Counted from the stretch's first letter, positions 18,555 to 28,480 are shown. The stretch: 64,000 nucleotides of DNA from Bacteriovoracaceae bacterium (GCA_013141065.1 JABFRR010000007.1:1-64000); one strand, 5' to 3'. Made by a program: numbers and translations. Notes: a model not told the origin generated them from the sequence alone.

Positions 18555-19016
18555 TTAAGGTGATGGCCAACGTGGCTGTTGAACACTAACACAAGCTAGA
18601 GGAATTTTTTTATTTTCTAATGATACTTCCCAAAAACCTTGTATAAAAGCCTGACCAGAATTTTCAATTGATGTATCAAGAACTAATTTATCTTGAACTG
18701 AGGCGTAATTCATTGTGTACTCAGTGCGAATTGATTTAGTATTTTCATTTATTTCATGCAATGGAGTTATCACTAGTGAAGATTTTATTAAAATAGAGTA
18801 TTCAAAAGAATTATATGTAGACTTGTAACCAATGATCGCACTTGTACCTGAACTTTTCACAATTGAGTATAGAGAAAACTCAACTGGTAAATTGTCTTTT
18901 TCACCTTTGCAGGTAGCCGTTAGAAGAGCTACATCATTGTCTAGGTCATTTGCTGATGATGCCATAGGAAAAATACACATTTGGGTGAAAATTAGTGAAA
19001 CTATAAAAGTTTTCAT
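18555..19016 (-). CDS. Secreted hypothetical protein
   Basis: This 153-residue protein has a signal peptide (MKTFIVSLIFTQMCIFPMASSA) followed by a beta-rich mature part with two Cys that could form a disulfide (ATCKGEK early, PLACVSV near the end). I do not recognise the family. AACCTCC just upstream on the top strand is its Shine-Dalgarno (GGAGG) on the minus strand, supporting the start at 19016. It is monocistronic, with more than 200 bases of AT-rich DNA on each side. Confidence 0.7.
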   Translation of the reverse strand: MKTFIVSLIFTQMCIFPMASSANDLDNDVALLTATCKGEKDNLPVEFSLYSIVKSSGTSAIIGYKSTYNSFEYSILIKSSLVITPLHEINENTKSIRTEYTMNYASVQDKLVLDTSIENSGQAFIQGFWEVSLENKKIPLACVSVQQPRWPSP

Positions 19017-19300
19017 TTGAAACCTCCGTTTAAAATTTATAACTCTATGTATAATAAATTCTGAGAAAATAGAACAGACATTTGTTGGCTAAGTGGTTAA
19101 AAACTCATTAAGTGTGAAGTAAATTTTCTCGCGCACTGAAGTGACTACTTTTTCTACACGCATGAAAGTTTTTCAAAAGCAATCAAGCCTTTCCTAACAA
19201 TTACCCACAAGTTTTCTTTAACTCGTTGACATTTTCAAATGTAAGGCCCTGTTAGATTTTTTTGCTTGGCCATCCACATCGTTGCAATTATTTTTATTAA

Positions 19301-20635
19301 ATGAGTGAAAGCGATTGGCTAGAAAAAGAATTTAAGAATATTGAATTTGGAGATAAAAGGCTTCGCGATCGCTTTTTCTCTATGGCGAATATTTTTCACG
19401 ACGTCCTGACGAAACTATTAATAAAGCGGTAGTTAACTTTGCAGATAAAAAAGCAACTTATCGTCTCTTCAGTCACAAGAATTTCTCGTCAGATAAAATA
19501 TTATTTGAGCATCGTGAGTCTACTTCTTCGAGACTTCAAAATGAATCTGTAGCTTTGATGATTCATGATTCTAGCTTTTTAGCTTCAATTCAAAAGATCT
19601 ATAAAAGGCTTAGGTAATATTGGTGGAAAAGCTGGAGATCAAGAGACTCATGGTTTTATTGGACATTATAGTTTAGCTGTAAATATCAATGATGTACCTC
19701 TAGGAGTTATGGCCTTATCAACATGGAGTCGTGCATACGATGATATGTGGGAGAAAGAAAGTGATCGTTGGGCAGAGGCAATTTTAGAAACAGAAAAGCA
19801 TTGTCCTAAAGGCACAAAACTCATTCACGTCGCTGACAGGGAGGCAGATCAGTTTGAAGTTCTATTTACTTTAATAAAAAATAATAAAGATTTTATAATT
19901 AGATCCAAGCACGATCGAATAATCGAAAATGGAGATCATTATCTTCGCTGGCATTTGAACAAAAAGAAAACTGATCATGAATTCAAAATATTTCATACGA
20001 AGTTAAAAAAGATGTGGATGCAATTGTAAAGTACGGTGAGATAGAATTTTTGATCCTAGCTTCAAACTTAATGGACTTACTTCTGTAAAAGAAAAGTGGT
20101 GTTAAATATATTAGAAATAAGTACGACTGGGGAAGTTGCAGAGAAAGATCGATTGCACTGGATCTTGCTGACAAGTTTGCCATTGAAAAATTTTGGAGAT
20201 GCTTCTAGAGTCATTGATTATTATAAGAAACGCTGGCACATTGAAAATTATTTTAAAATTTTAAAAGATGGCGGATGCAAAGTTGAGAGAGCATCATTAA
20301 GAACATTTGAGCGACTAGAAAAATATATCACATTATTTTCAGTTATTGCGTGGAGAATTTATTACGTTAAACATTTAGCAGAAGCAGCTCCAGATGAAGA
20401 TTCAAGTCTTTCTTTTTCAGAAGAAGAATCACTCGTTTTGAAAATAGAAAATAAGATATCTGATGATCAAAGAATAACGATTAGAGAGACCCTACGATTT
20501 GTCGCTAAGATGGGGGGCTTTAATGGCCGTAAAAGCGACGGAGAGCCCGGGACGGTTAGTATTTGGCGAGGATTAATAAAGCTTGAAGCAAAAGTAGAAA
20601 TGTTCAGATACCTCAAAGAAAAATATCAATTTTAA
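19301..20635 (+). pseudogene. IS4-family transposase, multiply frameshifted
   Basis: Fragments in several frames add up to a Tn5/IS4-type DDE transposase. The N-terminal SDWLEKEFKNIEFGDKRLRDR domain starts at ATG 19301. A DTT-like region is replaced by MIHDSSFLASI, and HVADREADQFE near 19829 holds the second Asp. The YREK signature region appears as YYKKRWHIENYFKILKDG (20219-20272). Breaks occur near 19395 (a T run that is one base short), 19605 and 20010-20095. No terminal inverted repeats were located. It differs in sequence from the IS4-type element in ovoA. Confidence 0.85.
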
Positions 20636-21225
20636 TTCTAATAAATCTTCCCGATACAACACCAATCAATAAGTAATTTACAAACCGAGTAGCACCCTTT
20701 AAGAAGCGAATCAGTTAGTTTTATGATTTTTTAGCCAGTTATCCTCGCTGAGGCCGACCAATCTTTTTACACTTTATTTTCGACCATGTAATTATGGGGA
20801 AAAGTCAGAATTAAATCTAGAGCAAGGTTATTCTAGCATCTATGAAAAATATAATTTTAACCCTATTGTTTATAGTATTATCAACTGGTGTACTCTCTGC
20901 TAAAGTCTATGATTTTACGAGTGGCAATAAAATCGAACTGATGGAAGATCCACATGAGTCTGCAGATATTAAAGTTGATTTGATCAATAAGGCAAAACAT
21001 CATGTTCACATCATTACATTCTTTTGGGACGAAAGTTCATTACCAGCAAGGTTGGCAGCTGCCTTAAATGAAGCCAATAAAAGAGGTGTCGAAGTCCGAA
21101 TATTGACCACCGCTTTTCCTACTTTTACGACAGATCTTTTAGGTAAAGGGAGAAGAAAACTTAATATTTCTGATGAAAATAAATTTATCTATTTGGCACT
21201 TTCCCCCGGCAGGTATTTTTCAACG

Positions 21226-21228
21226 ATG
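21226..21228. repeat. 3 bp target duplication (ATG) of the IS3-type element
   Basis: ATG directly precedes the left end TGTCTCA and recurs at 23437-23439 directly after the right end TGGGGCA. Joining at this codon restores the PLD reading frame. A 3-base duplication is normal for IS3-family insertion. Confidence 0.75.
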
Positions 21229-21404
21229 TGTCTCAGAAATTAGTGCAGTTTGAAGGAAGGTTGAAAAACTTTTCTGCTACAAGATTCACTTTCTAATTCA
21301 ATTTAATTATCAAGTCAAAAAATATTTCATGCTAAATTCAAATCAACACGAGACGAGTTTATTAAAACTTCAGTCTTATAATATTTTTTATTTTGGAGAT
21401 GTAT

Positions 21405-21728
21405 ATGACTTGGTCAAAGGCAGCTGATAGCGAAAAAGTTTTATTTCGAGCGATCTCTTTATTATTTTATCGTAACGAAAACCTTTTGCATCTTATGTTT
21501 AATCCTGATTATCCTAAACTCATGGCGCCACCAGAAGTCATTAAAAGGCGGGCGCAAGGCTTTTCATCATCAGAACAACTCCTAGTAAGGATTGCCCTTG
21601 ATGCTTGGAATGGATCGGGAGGCATCCACTTTAATGAGTTGTATGAAAAGCTAGATCCACACAATTTTCAAAAAATGCTTTTAGTTCTTAATTATTTATA
21701 TTCTCCACAACAGGCCATACATTTCTGA
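21405..21728 (+). CDS. IS passenger protein, unknown function (copy 1)
   Basis: This 107-residue ORF lies inside the IS3-type element and points towards OrfB (17 bases between their ends). ATG 21405 has GGAG six bases upstream (21395-21398). The sequence is helical with no Cys and no signal peptide, for example SEKVLFRAISLLFYRNENLL and DPHNFQKMLLVLNYLYS. The second IS copy carries the same gene with two differences (Phe/Leu at residue 37 and Ile/Val near the end), so it has stayed open while the transposase genes collected indels. I do not recognise the family. An accessory or regulatory role in transposition is one possibility. Confidence 0.65.
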   Translation: MTWSKAADSEKVLFRAISLLFYRNENLLHLMFNPDYPKLMAPPEVIKRRAQGFSSSEQLLVRIALDAWNGSGGIHFNELYEKLDPHNFQKMLLVLNYLYSPQQAIHF

Positions 21729-21745
21729 CTTTGTCGTAAGTGCAT

Positions 21746-22528
21746 TTAGTTAATTTTCACCTCTACTATAGGAGAAAACTCTTTGGCCATTTTGGTATAT
21801 CGATGAGAATGAGTTTCATAAAATTTTTTAATCGTTTGATTTCTTGAATCTAAAATTTTCTTCTCCTCGCCATAATGCCTTTCTGCCGGTGTTATGAATT
21901 GGATACCTGAATGTTTATAAGAGTAATTATATTCATGGAAATATCCTACAAAATAATTTCGGCCACTTTGTAAATCAACGAAGCTTCCTGGGAATGTTCT
22001 AAAGGTTTTTATTGTTCCAAATAAACTTTCTGAAAAAGGGTTGTCATCCGATACCCCGGCCCTAGAATAAGAATCGACCATCTGGGCATCTCGGACAAAT
22101 TTGATCATCTCATGCGAAGTCATTATTGCTCCGTTGTCTTTGTGATTGGTCAGTCCCTTGCCTGTTATAAATTGATCTTCCAACGCCTTCTTCCACATGA
22201 TAATTGCATGCTCTGATTTTTCGTGATCCTCAAGTACCCACCCCACTACAAGACGGCTCCAAATATCGACGATCACATATAAGTAAAATCGTACTGATCT
22301 ACATTCAGATTTTATTTGAGATACATCCCAAGACCAAACTTGATTATGCCCTGTTGCTACAAGCTGAGGCTTCTCACGATTCAATGGACGCTTAATACCT
22401 GTCTTACTTCTTTTTGTTAAAAGGTCCGCATCTTTCGCTATTCTATAAAAGGTTGCCGGCGAGGCAATAATTCTTTTTTCTTCATCAATCAATTTATAAT
22501 AGATCTCACGCGGAGAATAATCGCCCAC
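21746..22528 (-). pseudogene. IS3-family transposase OrfB (integrase), 5' part frameshifted (copy 1)
   Basis: The 260-residue frame contains the rve integrase core: WSWDVSQIK (first Asp), NHKDNGAIMT (second Asp) and the SDDNPFSESLFGTIKTF region with the catalytic Glu. The N-terminal HTH_21-type region (YSPREIYYKLIDEEKRIIASPATFYRI) starts here, but the preceding segment, up to about 22745, is out of frame near 22530 and 22610. IS3 OrfB is normally made as an OrfAB fusion by -1 frameshifting, so part of the break may be natural; the extra indels are not. Confidence 0.8.
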
Positions 22529-22762
22529 TCTTTCTTAAGCAGAACATTAACGATCTCTTCCTTTTCTTTAAAAGATAATTTATTCTCAGGGAGGTTTTTC
22601 TTCCCTTTTTCTTTATCTCAATTTTATTGCTGGTCTTTTTCCAAAGAAAATATGACCGAGTAGGCACTCCCACGGAATCACAAAATTTTTCTATCGTGAT
22701 TCCAGCATCAACGGCTTTCTTGAGCAGTTTTTAATAACTCTTTTTTTCTTCAATATTAAGAT

Positions 22763-23311
22763 TTAGTCTTTCTTTTTAGCATATCGAAAGTTTTTTTGCA
22801 ACACGAGAAGGGTCGATAACTTAGCAGTTGTTTTCTCTTGCTCCTGAAGTTCTTGTTGAAGTCTTTCAATTTCGATTTGATCCTCAGACTTTTTATCTGA
22901 TCTTTGCTTTCTCTTCCACAAAACTTCAAGTGAGGCATTCTTTACTTGATCTCGCCAGCGTTTAATATCTGAATCATATAGTCCATATTTTCTAAGTAAT
23001 TTGGCCTTGCCTTGATCGTCGGCCTTTAAATAATTTTCAAGTAAAGAAAATTTTTCTTCTGCAGTATAACGATTAAAGGATTTAGAAGATGACTTTGATT
23101 CAACTGAGTCATCATTTTCTTCAACGTTATTGGGTTTGCGCTTTAAATTTGCCCTATAATTATAAATTTGCGAAGGCGATATTTCAATTATACGACAGAG
23201 GTTAACTGTACTAATATCTGGATGAGTGTCTAAAAAATCGACAATTTCGTTGGTAGGTGTTGGCCGTTCTTGAAATCTGGCCAATAATTTCGGGTCTAAA
23301 AGATTCTTCAT
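22763..23311 (-). CDS. IS3-family OrfA-type DNA-binding protein (copy 1, altered C-terminus)
   Basis: This 182-residue protein has an N-terminal helix-turn-helix (DFLDTHPDISTVNLCRIIEISPSQIYNYR begins the domain), a Ser/Glu/Lys linker and a second transposase_8-type HTH (KLLRKYGLYDSDIKRWRDQV). It ends in a coiled-coil leucine zipper rich in Gln/Glu (IEIERLQQELQEQEKTTAKL). Compared with copy 2 (185 residues), a one-base deletion in an A-run near the 3' end changes the last residues. It is longer than a standard OrfA of about 100 residues because of the extra N-terminal HTH. Confidence 0.78.
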   Translation of the reverse strand: MKNLLDPKLLARFQERPTPTNEIVDFLDTHPDISTVNLCRIIEISPSQIYNYRANLKRKPNNVEENDDSVESKSSSKSFNRYTAEEKFSLLENYLKADDQGKAKLLRKYGLYDSDIKRWRDQVKNASLEVLWKRKQRSDKKSEDQIEIERLQQELQEQEKTTAKLSTLLVLQKNFRYAKKKD

Positions 23312-24504
23312 AGAAAAACTCCTTATACCCCAAATGTTTTTGCGAATTTCGTACCAATATCATGTATTTTTTACCATACAAGGAAAAGTTTTTATCTCAT
23401 GCTTCCGGACTGCAATGTCCCCTGAGACATGGGGCAATGACACATAGTCTTCATGAAAAGATATTCCTCGTTGATGGAGAAGTCGCAATTATCGGAGGAA
23501 GAAATGTATCCGACAGTAGTTTTAATGGGAAAGACCTAGAAGTAAAAATGCAAGGTGAAGTTGTCGGACAAATTCAAGATCATTTTAAAATCATGTTTGA
23601 TTTTCTTCTTGATATGAAAGTGAAATCACAATGTATGATGAGTGAGGACGACTCTTGCGAAAAAAGTCTTAATAATTTGAAGTTTTCAAGTGATAATCTT
23701 GATTTTTTTCCAAAACAAACAGTTTTTGAAGACGGAGAAGAGGCAAGATTATTAAGTCATGAAGCAGTACTTCATCATTTTCAAAAAAAGATGAATAGAG
23801 AAGAGCGATTACAACAAAGAGATGATATTTTAGATACGGTAATTAATATTCCCTTTAAGACACTTAAAGCTTACCAGTATTTTATGATGCCAACAGAAAG
23901 ATTTAAAAATTATCTTAATGAAAATCTCGATAAAGGAAATAAAATTGAGATTATTACCAACAGTTTAGAATCAGGAAAGTTTTCTAGTAATTCAGGATAT
24001 ATTTATGCTCTGCCAGATACACTCGATTTCGTTGAAAGAGGAATGGCCGTCTATCAATGGGAAAGAAATCAAAAACTTCATTATGTTCATGAAAAGGTTC
24101 TCATTTTTGACAACGAACAAGTTATTATTGGCTCTCATAATTTTGTAACAGGAAGTACTGGGGTTAGTAATGAAATCGCTGTTCAAATAAAATCTAAAAA
24201 CCTAGCAGAAAAGCTAACTATTGTTTTTGATGAAGAAAAGAATAATGCTTCAATCACCAAAAAAGTGGAGTCTTCTTTTTTAAAATTAGAAATGAATGAA
24301 CTAAAAAAGAAAATCAAATTCTTCAGAGGTCGAATCATTAAAGGTGTCTTAAGAGAAATTTACTAATGCCCAGTCTTTTTACTCAACTAATTTTTGCCTC
24401 CTGAAGAGGAAGAATTGTCCATTTCTGCATTCTTTTTAGAATATTTAGAGCATGTGATATATTCGACGAGGAATATAGTAAACATGTAATCTTGGGAGAA
24501 AGGG

Positions 24505-25128
24505 ATGATTGAATTTCAATTGCATGACATTAACAATAAATTAATGCTGATTATGTGGCATATTTTGAAATTAAAAAAAGAACATACAGGCGTGAATTTT
24601 CATCCACTCGAAGAAAATGTTGAAAGAATAAAAGATTTAGTTTCTATAGTTTATGAGGGGATAGCAAAACCCATTTTTTATAATCTTGAAATGGTTAAGG
24701 TAAGTAAATTTAAAGAGTTAATTAACTTTGAACTAGTGAAATTGAGCTCGAGCTATCCAATAACTATAAAGAATGAAATTGAGGATTTGAATTTCCACAA
24801 AGATCTTGCGACAATGATAGAGTTAGGTTTAATTCGTCAAATTATGGAGAATATCTTTGATAATTCCTATAAAGCTGAATCTAACACTTTAATTATCAGG
24901 CTTATCGAAGTGAATGAAAATATAGTTTTGGAATTCGTCGATAATGGTAATGAAAAAATGGGTGATATTTTTAGCACGATGAAGAAGTCAGCTATTCCGA
25001 ATGGTATAGGTTCAAACCTTATGAGAAATAATGCACTTTTAATGAGTGGTAAAATTACTCGAACACCAAGAATGGACACACACGGCATGGTGGTTAGGTT
25101 GTATTTAACATCGTTCACAATTAGTTAA
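24505..25128 (+). CDS. Small histidine-kinase-like ATPase protein
   Basis: This 207-residue protein has no transmembrane or sensor domain. It begins with an H-box-like helix (FQLHDINNKLM), followed by a dimerisation-type helical region. A GHKL ATPase domain follows, with an N box (IMENIFDNSYKA, about residues 119-130), a G1 box (FVDNGNEK) and a G2 box (NGIGSNLM). This is the layout of a minimal cytosolic histidine kinase or phosphotransfer ATPase. No receiver gene is next to it. It is followed 19 bases later by the hydrolase gene, and the cluster continues with two HTH proteins, so it may be the first step of a signalling cascade. Confidence 0.7.
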   Translation: MIEFQLHDINNKLMLIMWHILKLKKEHTGVNFHPLEENVERIKDLVSIVYEGIAKPIFYNLEMVKVSKFKELINFELVKLSSSYPITIKNEIEDLNFHKDLATMIELGLIRQIMENIFDNSYKAESNTLIIRLIEVNENIVLEFVDNGNEKMGDIFSTMKKSAIPNGIGSNLMRNNALLMSGKITRTPRMDTHGMVVRLYLTSFTIS

Positions 25129-25147
25129 TAAAGTTTCAGGAGTGAGT

Positions 25148-25990
25148 ATGAAGTTTCTAGATATCAACAATTGTAAAATTGCTTACCAAGAATACAACTC
25201 TCATTTACCAGAAACACTTCTTTTTATTCATGGAAATTCTCACAGTTCTCAAAGTTTTATTAATCAACAAACAGAAGATAAACTTTCTCATTTTAGGTTG
25301 ATATTCATAGATTTACCGGGACATGGAAATTCATCCCCATTGGAGAATTATTCGTTGCCAATTTTTGCAAAAATAATAAATGATTTTATCAATAAGCTGG
25401 GTCTAGTTAGATATGCAATTGTTGGCCATTCGCTCGGCGGACATATCGGAATTCATCTATTAAAAGAAAGTACACCGTTGGGTCTGTTCATTGTCGGAAC
25501 GCCTCCACAAAGAAAACCATTTTCAGGTGAAGGGTTTTTAAGTAATACAAAAGCATCAATTTTAAATCTACCAAAAGCAAGCGACGAAGAGTTGCAAGCT
25601 CTTTGTCAAGAATTCCAATATAATGATATTGATACTTCAGTATTTATTTCTGATTATAAAAAAACAGATCCCAATTTTAGAGTTCAGATAATTCCATCGG
25701 TCTTAATGGGAGACTATGAAGACGAAGTTCAAATTTTAAAAAACTTTCAAGGTGTAAGGTTTGGAATTGGTTCGGAGAATGATTTAATTGTTAGTTCTGT
25801 GTACATGAAGGATGTCCTTGATGAAGTCAATGGAACATTCTTTTTGGCAGATGGAGGACACTCTAGTCATGCTACGTCGGCTAAAAAATTCAACAATCTG
25901 CTTAATTTGTTTGCAGACAAAGTTTTTATTAATCATAATTCATTATTGGCCACTGGTTTTGAAACGATAGAGGTGTTAATTGGATATTAA
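25148..25990 (+). CDS. Alpha/beta hydrolase
   Basis: This protein of about 280 residues has the oxyanion HG region LFIHGNSHSSQSF, a DLPGHGNSS turn and the nucleophile elbow GHSLGG (about residues 96-101). A C-terminal DGGHSSHA supplies the catalytic His. There is no signal peptide, so it is cytosolic. ATG 25148 is preferred over GTG 25142 because AGGAG sits five bases before it. The substrate is unknown; in this signalling-like cluster it could turn over an ester or lactone signal, which is inference only. The 3' end overlaps the next gene's TTG start by 11 bases. Confidence 0.82.
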   Translation: MKFLDINNCKIAYQEYNSHLPETLLFIHGNSHSSQSFINQQTEDKLSHFRLIFIDLPGHGNSSPLENYSLPIFAKIINDFINKLGLVRYAIVGHSLGGHIGIHLLKESTPLGLFIVGTPPQRKPFSGEGFLSNTKASILNLPKASDEELQALCQEFQYNDIDTSVFISDYKKTDPNFRVQIIPSVLMGDYEDEVQILKNFQGVRFGIGSENDLIVSSVYMKDVLDEVNGTFFLADGGHSSHATSAKKFNNLLNLFADKVFINHNSLLATGFETIEVLIGY

Positions 25991-26813
25991 TAGTCAAAAC
26001 ATTGCAGTTTTGTTTAGAGCAATTAGAAAGTTTAATGGATTGTATCAAGCAGATTTCGCAAAAATGCTTGGTGTCACACAAGGAACAATTTCAAAAATTG
26101 AGTCAGGATTACTAAGTCCAGAGTTAATACTTTGGTTTAAGTTTTTAAAGGTTTTCAATATTAAGGATCCGTATTGTTTTACATACAAAGGTGTAGAGTT
26201 TGGAAGTGATGTTTTTCAAGGAATGGCTACGAAAACCTCACGATTAGCACCAGGGTTCGTATTTGATGAAAAAAATTGCATTACTACTGTTCGTAAAGTT
26301 AGACCGATTTTTGATTATCTTATGGCCAACAATCAAAAACTTCTTAATAAATTTCTTGAAAAAAACTCAATCGCCATTGAGCTATTCTATATTCTTAACC
26401 ATCCACTAAACGATGAGATTGTGAATCTTCTTTTTGAGTTTTTAGATAGTCACAAATTTAATTCACAATTTATGAATAACGTGGATTTTAGCTTCGAATC
26501 AACACTCGGTGGTTTCACAGATGAGTTGCAAGATAAGGTGGGCAGCAGCAGTTTTTTTAGTGATATTTTGACTGTTGATGGAGACTTTTTTGTTTATGAG
26601 AATTCATCAGCAAAAAATCAGTATTTTGTAAGTCTATTAAAAAAAGATTTTGGTAAAATCAAAAATCTAAACAGCTTTGATTCAATTCTTAATTATAACC
26701 TTCTCTTTCCTTATCGAGCAGTTAAGGCCATTAAGGGAAGTGAAAGTGTTGGTAGTCCAATGATTGTTCAATTAAAAGAAAATCAGCGTTGGAGAGTCGA
26801 TTATGTCTCCTAA
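25980..26813 (+). CDS. XRE-type HTH protein with unknown C-terminal domain (paralog 1)
   Basis: The N-terminal 70 residues form a Cro/CI helix-turn-helix (FNGLYQADFAKMLGVTQGTISKIESG). The remaining 200 residues have no domain I recognise, but end in beta strands (SPMIVQLKENQRWRVDYVS) reminiscent of small ligand-binding domains. The start is a TTG at 25980, inside the hydrolase gene's end; no better start exists. It overlaps the next gene by 11 bases. That gene encodes a protein of the same size and layout, so the two look like diverged paralogs, probably regulators that sense something through the C-terminal domain. Confidence 0.75.
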   Translation: MDINSQNIAVLFRAIRKFNGLYQADFAKMLGVTQGTISKIESGLLSPELILWFKFLKVFNIKDPYCFTYKGVEFGSDVFQGMATKTSRLAPGFVFDEKNCITTVRKVRPIFDYLMANNQKLLNKFLEKNSIAIELFYILNHPLNDEIVNLLFEFLDSHKFNSQFMNNVDFSFESTLGGFTDELQDKVGSSSFFSDILTVDGDFFVYENSSAKNQYFVSLLKKDFGKIKNLNSFDSILNYNLLFPYRAVKAIKGSESVGSPMIVQLKENQRWRVDYVS

Positions 26814-27675
26814 TGAGTGTCAAATTTTTTGGACTAATTTAGAATCAATTAAAAATGTAATGCAATTGTCTGATGATGAATTTTCCAATTCACTAGGCTT
26901 AACTTTGTCAGAGTTAAATAAATTTAAAATTAGGGGAGCTACTCCACCACTCTTAAGCGTATTTCAAATTGCAGAAAAATATAATTTCCACTTAGAAGAT
27001 TTATTAAATTCCCAATTTAAATTAATTTTCAATAAGAATAATGCAAATAGTAATTCACTTAATCAAAGATATACCAGTGGTGCATATAGTAAAACTCGTC
27101 CTATTACTAATATATTAAACTATGTAGAAGTCAATTTTGGCGAACGAGCAAAGATAAATCTTTTGAGGAAATTTCAATTGAATGAAGATTTTATTAGTAA
27201 TCCTAACAGTTCTGTAAATATCCACTTAATATCTGACATTGCACTATATCTTAAAGATTTATATAATTTTTCGAACTTAGATTTTTTTAAGATGGGACAG
27301 AGAACACCAAATGTTGCAAGTAATCAGGTGATTACTGATAAGCTGTCTCAATACCGCAAGATCGAAGACATGTATGTCCATTTTGTTGAAGAAATGTCAC
27401 CTATGTTTGATTATAATTATGACTACAAAATAAAATCCTTAAATGCAGTTGAGATGATCATAGACTCAATCCCTCGAAGTGAAGTTTTAGATGAATTGGA
27501 AATTAGGCAATCTGAATTTGGTAACAATCAGGTATGCTTGACTCGAATGGGTGTAATTTCTTCTGTACCTGTTGCTAGATTTGGTAAAGACAGTTTTTCA
27601 CGAGTGACCAAAGTAAAGTCCCTCTACGAAGGTGAATGCACGAATACCTACAGAGTTGTTTTTAATAGACCTTAA
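26803..27675 (+). CDS. HTH-like protein with unknown C-terminal domain (paralog 2)
   Basis: In this 290-residue protein the N-terminal region (MQLSDDEFSNSLGLTLSELNKFK, with PPLLSVFQIAEKYNFHLEDLL after it) fits a weaker XRE-like fold. The middle is helical, and the C-terminus ends in strands (CTNTYRVVFNRP) similar in layout to paralog 1. It is translationally coupled to paralog 1 and overlaps the convergent gene at 27672 by four bases. No enzymatic motif is visible. Confidence 0.6.
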   Translation: MSPNECQIFWTNLESIKNVMQLSDDEFSNSLGLTLSELNKFKIRGATPPLLSVFQIAEKYNFHLEDLLNSQFKLIFNKNNANSNSLNQRYTSGAYSKTRPITNILNYVEVNFGERAKINLLRKFQLNEDFISNPNSSVNIHLISDIALYLKDLYNFSNLDFFKMGQRTPNVASNQVITDKLSQYRKIEDMYVHFVEEMSPMFDYNYDYKIKSLNAVEMIIDSIPRSEVLDELEIRQSEFGNNQVCLTRMGVISSVPVARFGKDSFSRVTKVKSLYEGECTNTYRVVFNRP

Positions 27676-28412
27676 CTGGCTATCTTTAAAGCTGCCGGAT
27701 TCTTCGGCAAGATAAGCAGTTTGTCATCCCAAAGTGTGTTGTATTTTTTTGCCATTTCAAGAGCGAGTTCTGAAAATGAATCATTGTAAAAAATAACAAC
27801 TTCTTGGTTATTTATACTTTTTTGAATAAAATGTGCCTCTGAACACAATTCTTTTAAGCCAATTTTATAAAAAAATTGATCTGTTTTCACCTTCACGACT
27901 CCACAACTGATCATATGCGGTATTTTAAAGTACTCATGATGTTTAACGGCAAACATCATAGTGATTTCTCTTAACATAATTTTTAAGGATTGATCGTCAG
28001 AGTAGCGATACTCTAAATTTTGGGCCCAAGAGGAATCGAAGGAGACTTCACTGGGAGAAGTAGCGCTGTGTAAAATAGTATTAATACGATTAACACAATT
28101 AGGAGTTCCATCTTCTTTCATAAGTGTCAGTGCTGGAAATTCCATTTTGTAAAATAAGCATTTATCATAAGAAGTCGACTTATAGGCAATTATGGGAGTG
28201 TAGTTATTGTTATCGACTTCGCAAAGTAATATATGAGTGGAAAAGAAATCACTTTTATCCATCGGAAGCACGTTATCACCATAGGTTACTTTATATCCGG
28301 TATGTTTCATTTTTAGTAGTTTACCAAAAATATCGGCACACTTCTTATCATCCAGATTTTCAATAGGGTTATCAATTATGACGACTTGGTACTTTTTATT
28401 ATTAATAATCAT
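27672..28412 (-). CDS. Unknown protein, possibly acyltransferase/autoinducer-synthase-like
   Basis: This 246-residue cytosolic protein is not one I recognise with confidence. The N-terminal half (DKSDFFSTHILLCEVDNNNY, TPIIAYKSTSYDKC) resembles the beta-hairpin region of GNAT-fold proteins related to acyl-homoserine-lactone or N-acyl-amino-acid synthases, where acidic residues precede a strand ending in R/K-S-T. The key conserved Arg and Trp residues of LuxI cannot be matched by eye. It faces the XRE pair and is divergent from a SAM-dependent methyltransferase gene (68 bases apart), so a role in making a small signal is possible but speculative. Confidence 0.4.
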   Translation of the reverse strand: MIINNKKYQVVIIDNPIENLDDKKCADIFGKLLKMKHTGYKVTYGDNVLPMDKSDFFSTHILLCEVDNNNYTPIIAYKSTSYDKCLFYKMEFPALTLMKEDGTPNCVNRINTILHSATSPSEVSFDSSWAQNLEYRYSDDQSLKIMLREITMMFAVKHHEYFKIPHMISCGVVKVKTDQFFYKIGLKELCSEAHFIQKSINNQEVVIFYNDSFSELALEMAKKYNTLWDDKLLILPKNPAALKIAS

Positions 28413-28480
28413 TCAAGTTCTCCTGCTTGGATTCCGATTGGAATTGTTGTCGACATCTAAAATAAGAACTTGAGGAGTTT

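Larger units (their letters stand above)
21229..23436 (-). mobile_element. IS3-family element with passenger gene, copy 1
   Basis: This 2208 bp element is inserted in the PLD gene. Ends are TGTCTCA on the left and TGGGGCA on the right (inverted repeat TGTCTCA/TGCCCCA); further in, GTCTCAG and TGCAGT blocks recur at both ends with an offset. ATG duplications flank it at 21226-21228 and 23437-23439. The boundaries are supported by a second copy at 59766-61978 that shares the sequence up to the same points. OrfA and OrfB are on the minus strand and a convergent passenger ORF is on the plus strand. It is unusually long for IS3 (typically 1.2-1.6 kb), which the passenger explains in part. Confidence 0.88.
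20842..24366 (+). pseudogene. Secreted phospholipase D-family protein, split by an IS3-family element
   Basis: The 5' part (20842-21228) encodes a signal peptide (MKNIILTLLFIVLSTGVLSA) and the first PLD half. The 3' part (23440-24366) carries both catalytic HKD motifs, HEKIFLVDGEVAIIGGRN and HEKVLIFDNEQVIIGSHN. Removing the IS and one copy of the 3-base target repeat ATG restores the frame as GRYFSTM|THSLHEK, giving about 437 residues, so the insertion looks recent. HKD proteins are phosphodiesterases acting on phospholipids or nucleic acids. The downstream ORF can start inside the IS (ATG 23362) and would make a signal-less protein that retains both HKD motifs. Confidence 0.88.

Noticed and set aside
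19240-20760. Terminal inverted repeats of the decayed IS4 element at 19301-20635
   Set aside because: No matching ends or target duplication could be found by eye, so only the transposase remnant is annotated.
27672-28412. LuxI-family autoinducer synthase
   Set aside because: The invariant Arg, Phe and Trp residues of LuxI could not be lined up, so only a vague GNAT-like resemblance is noted.
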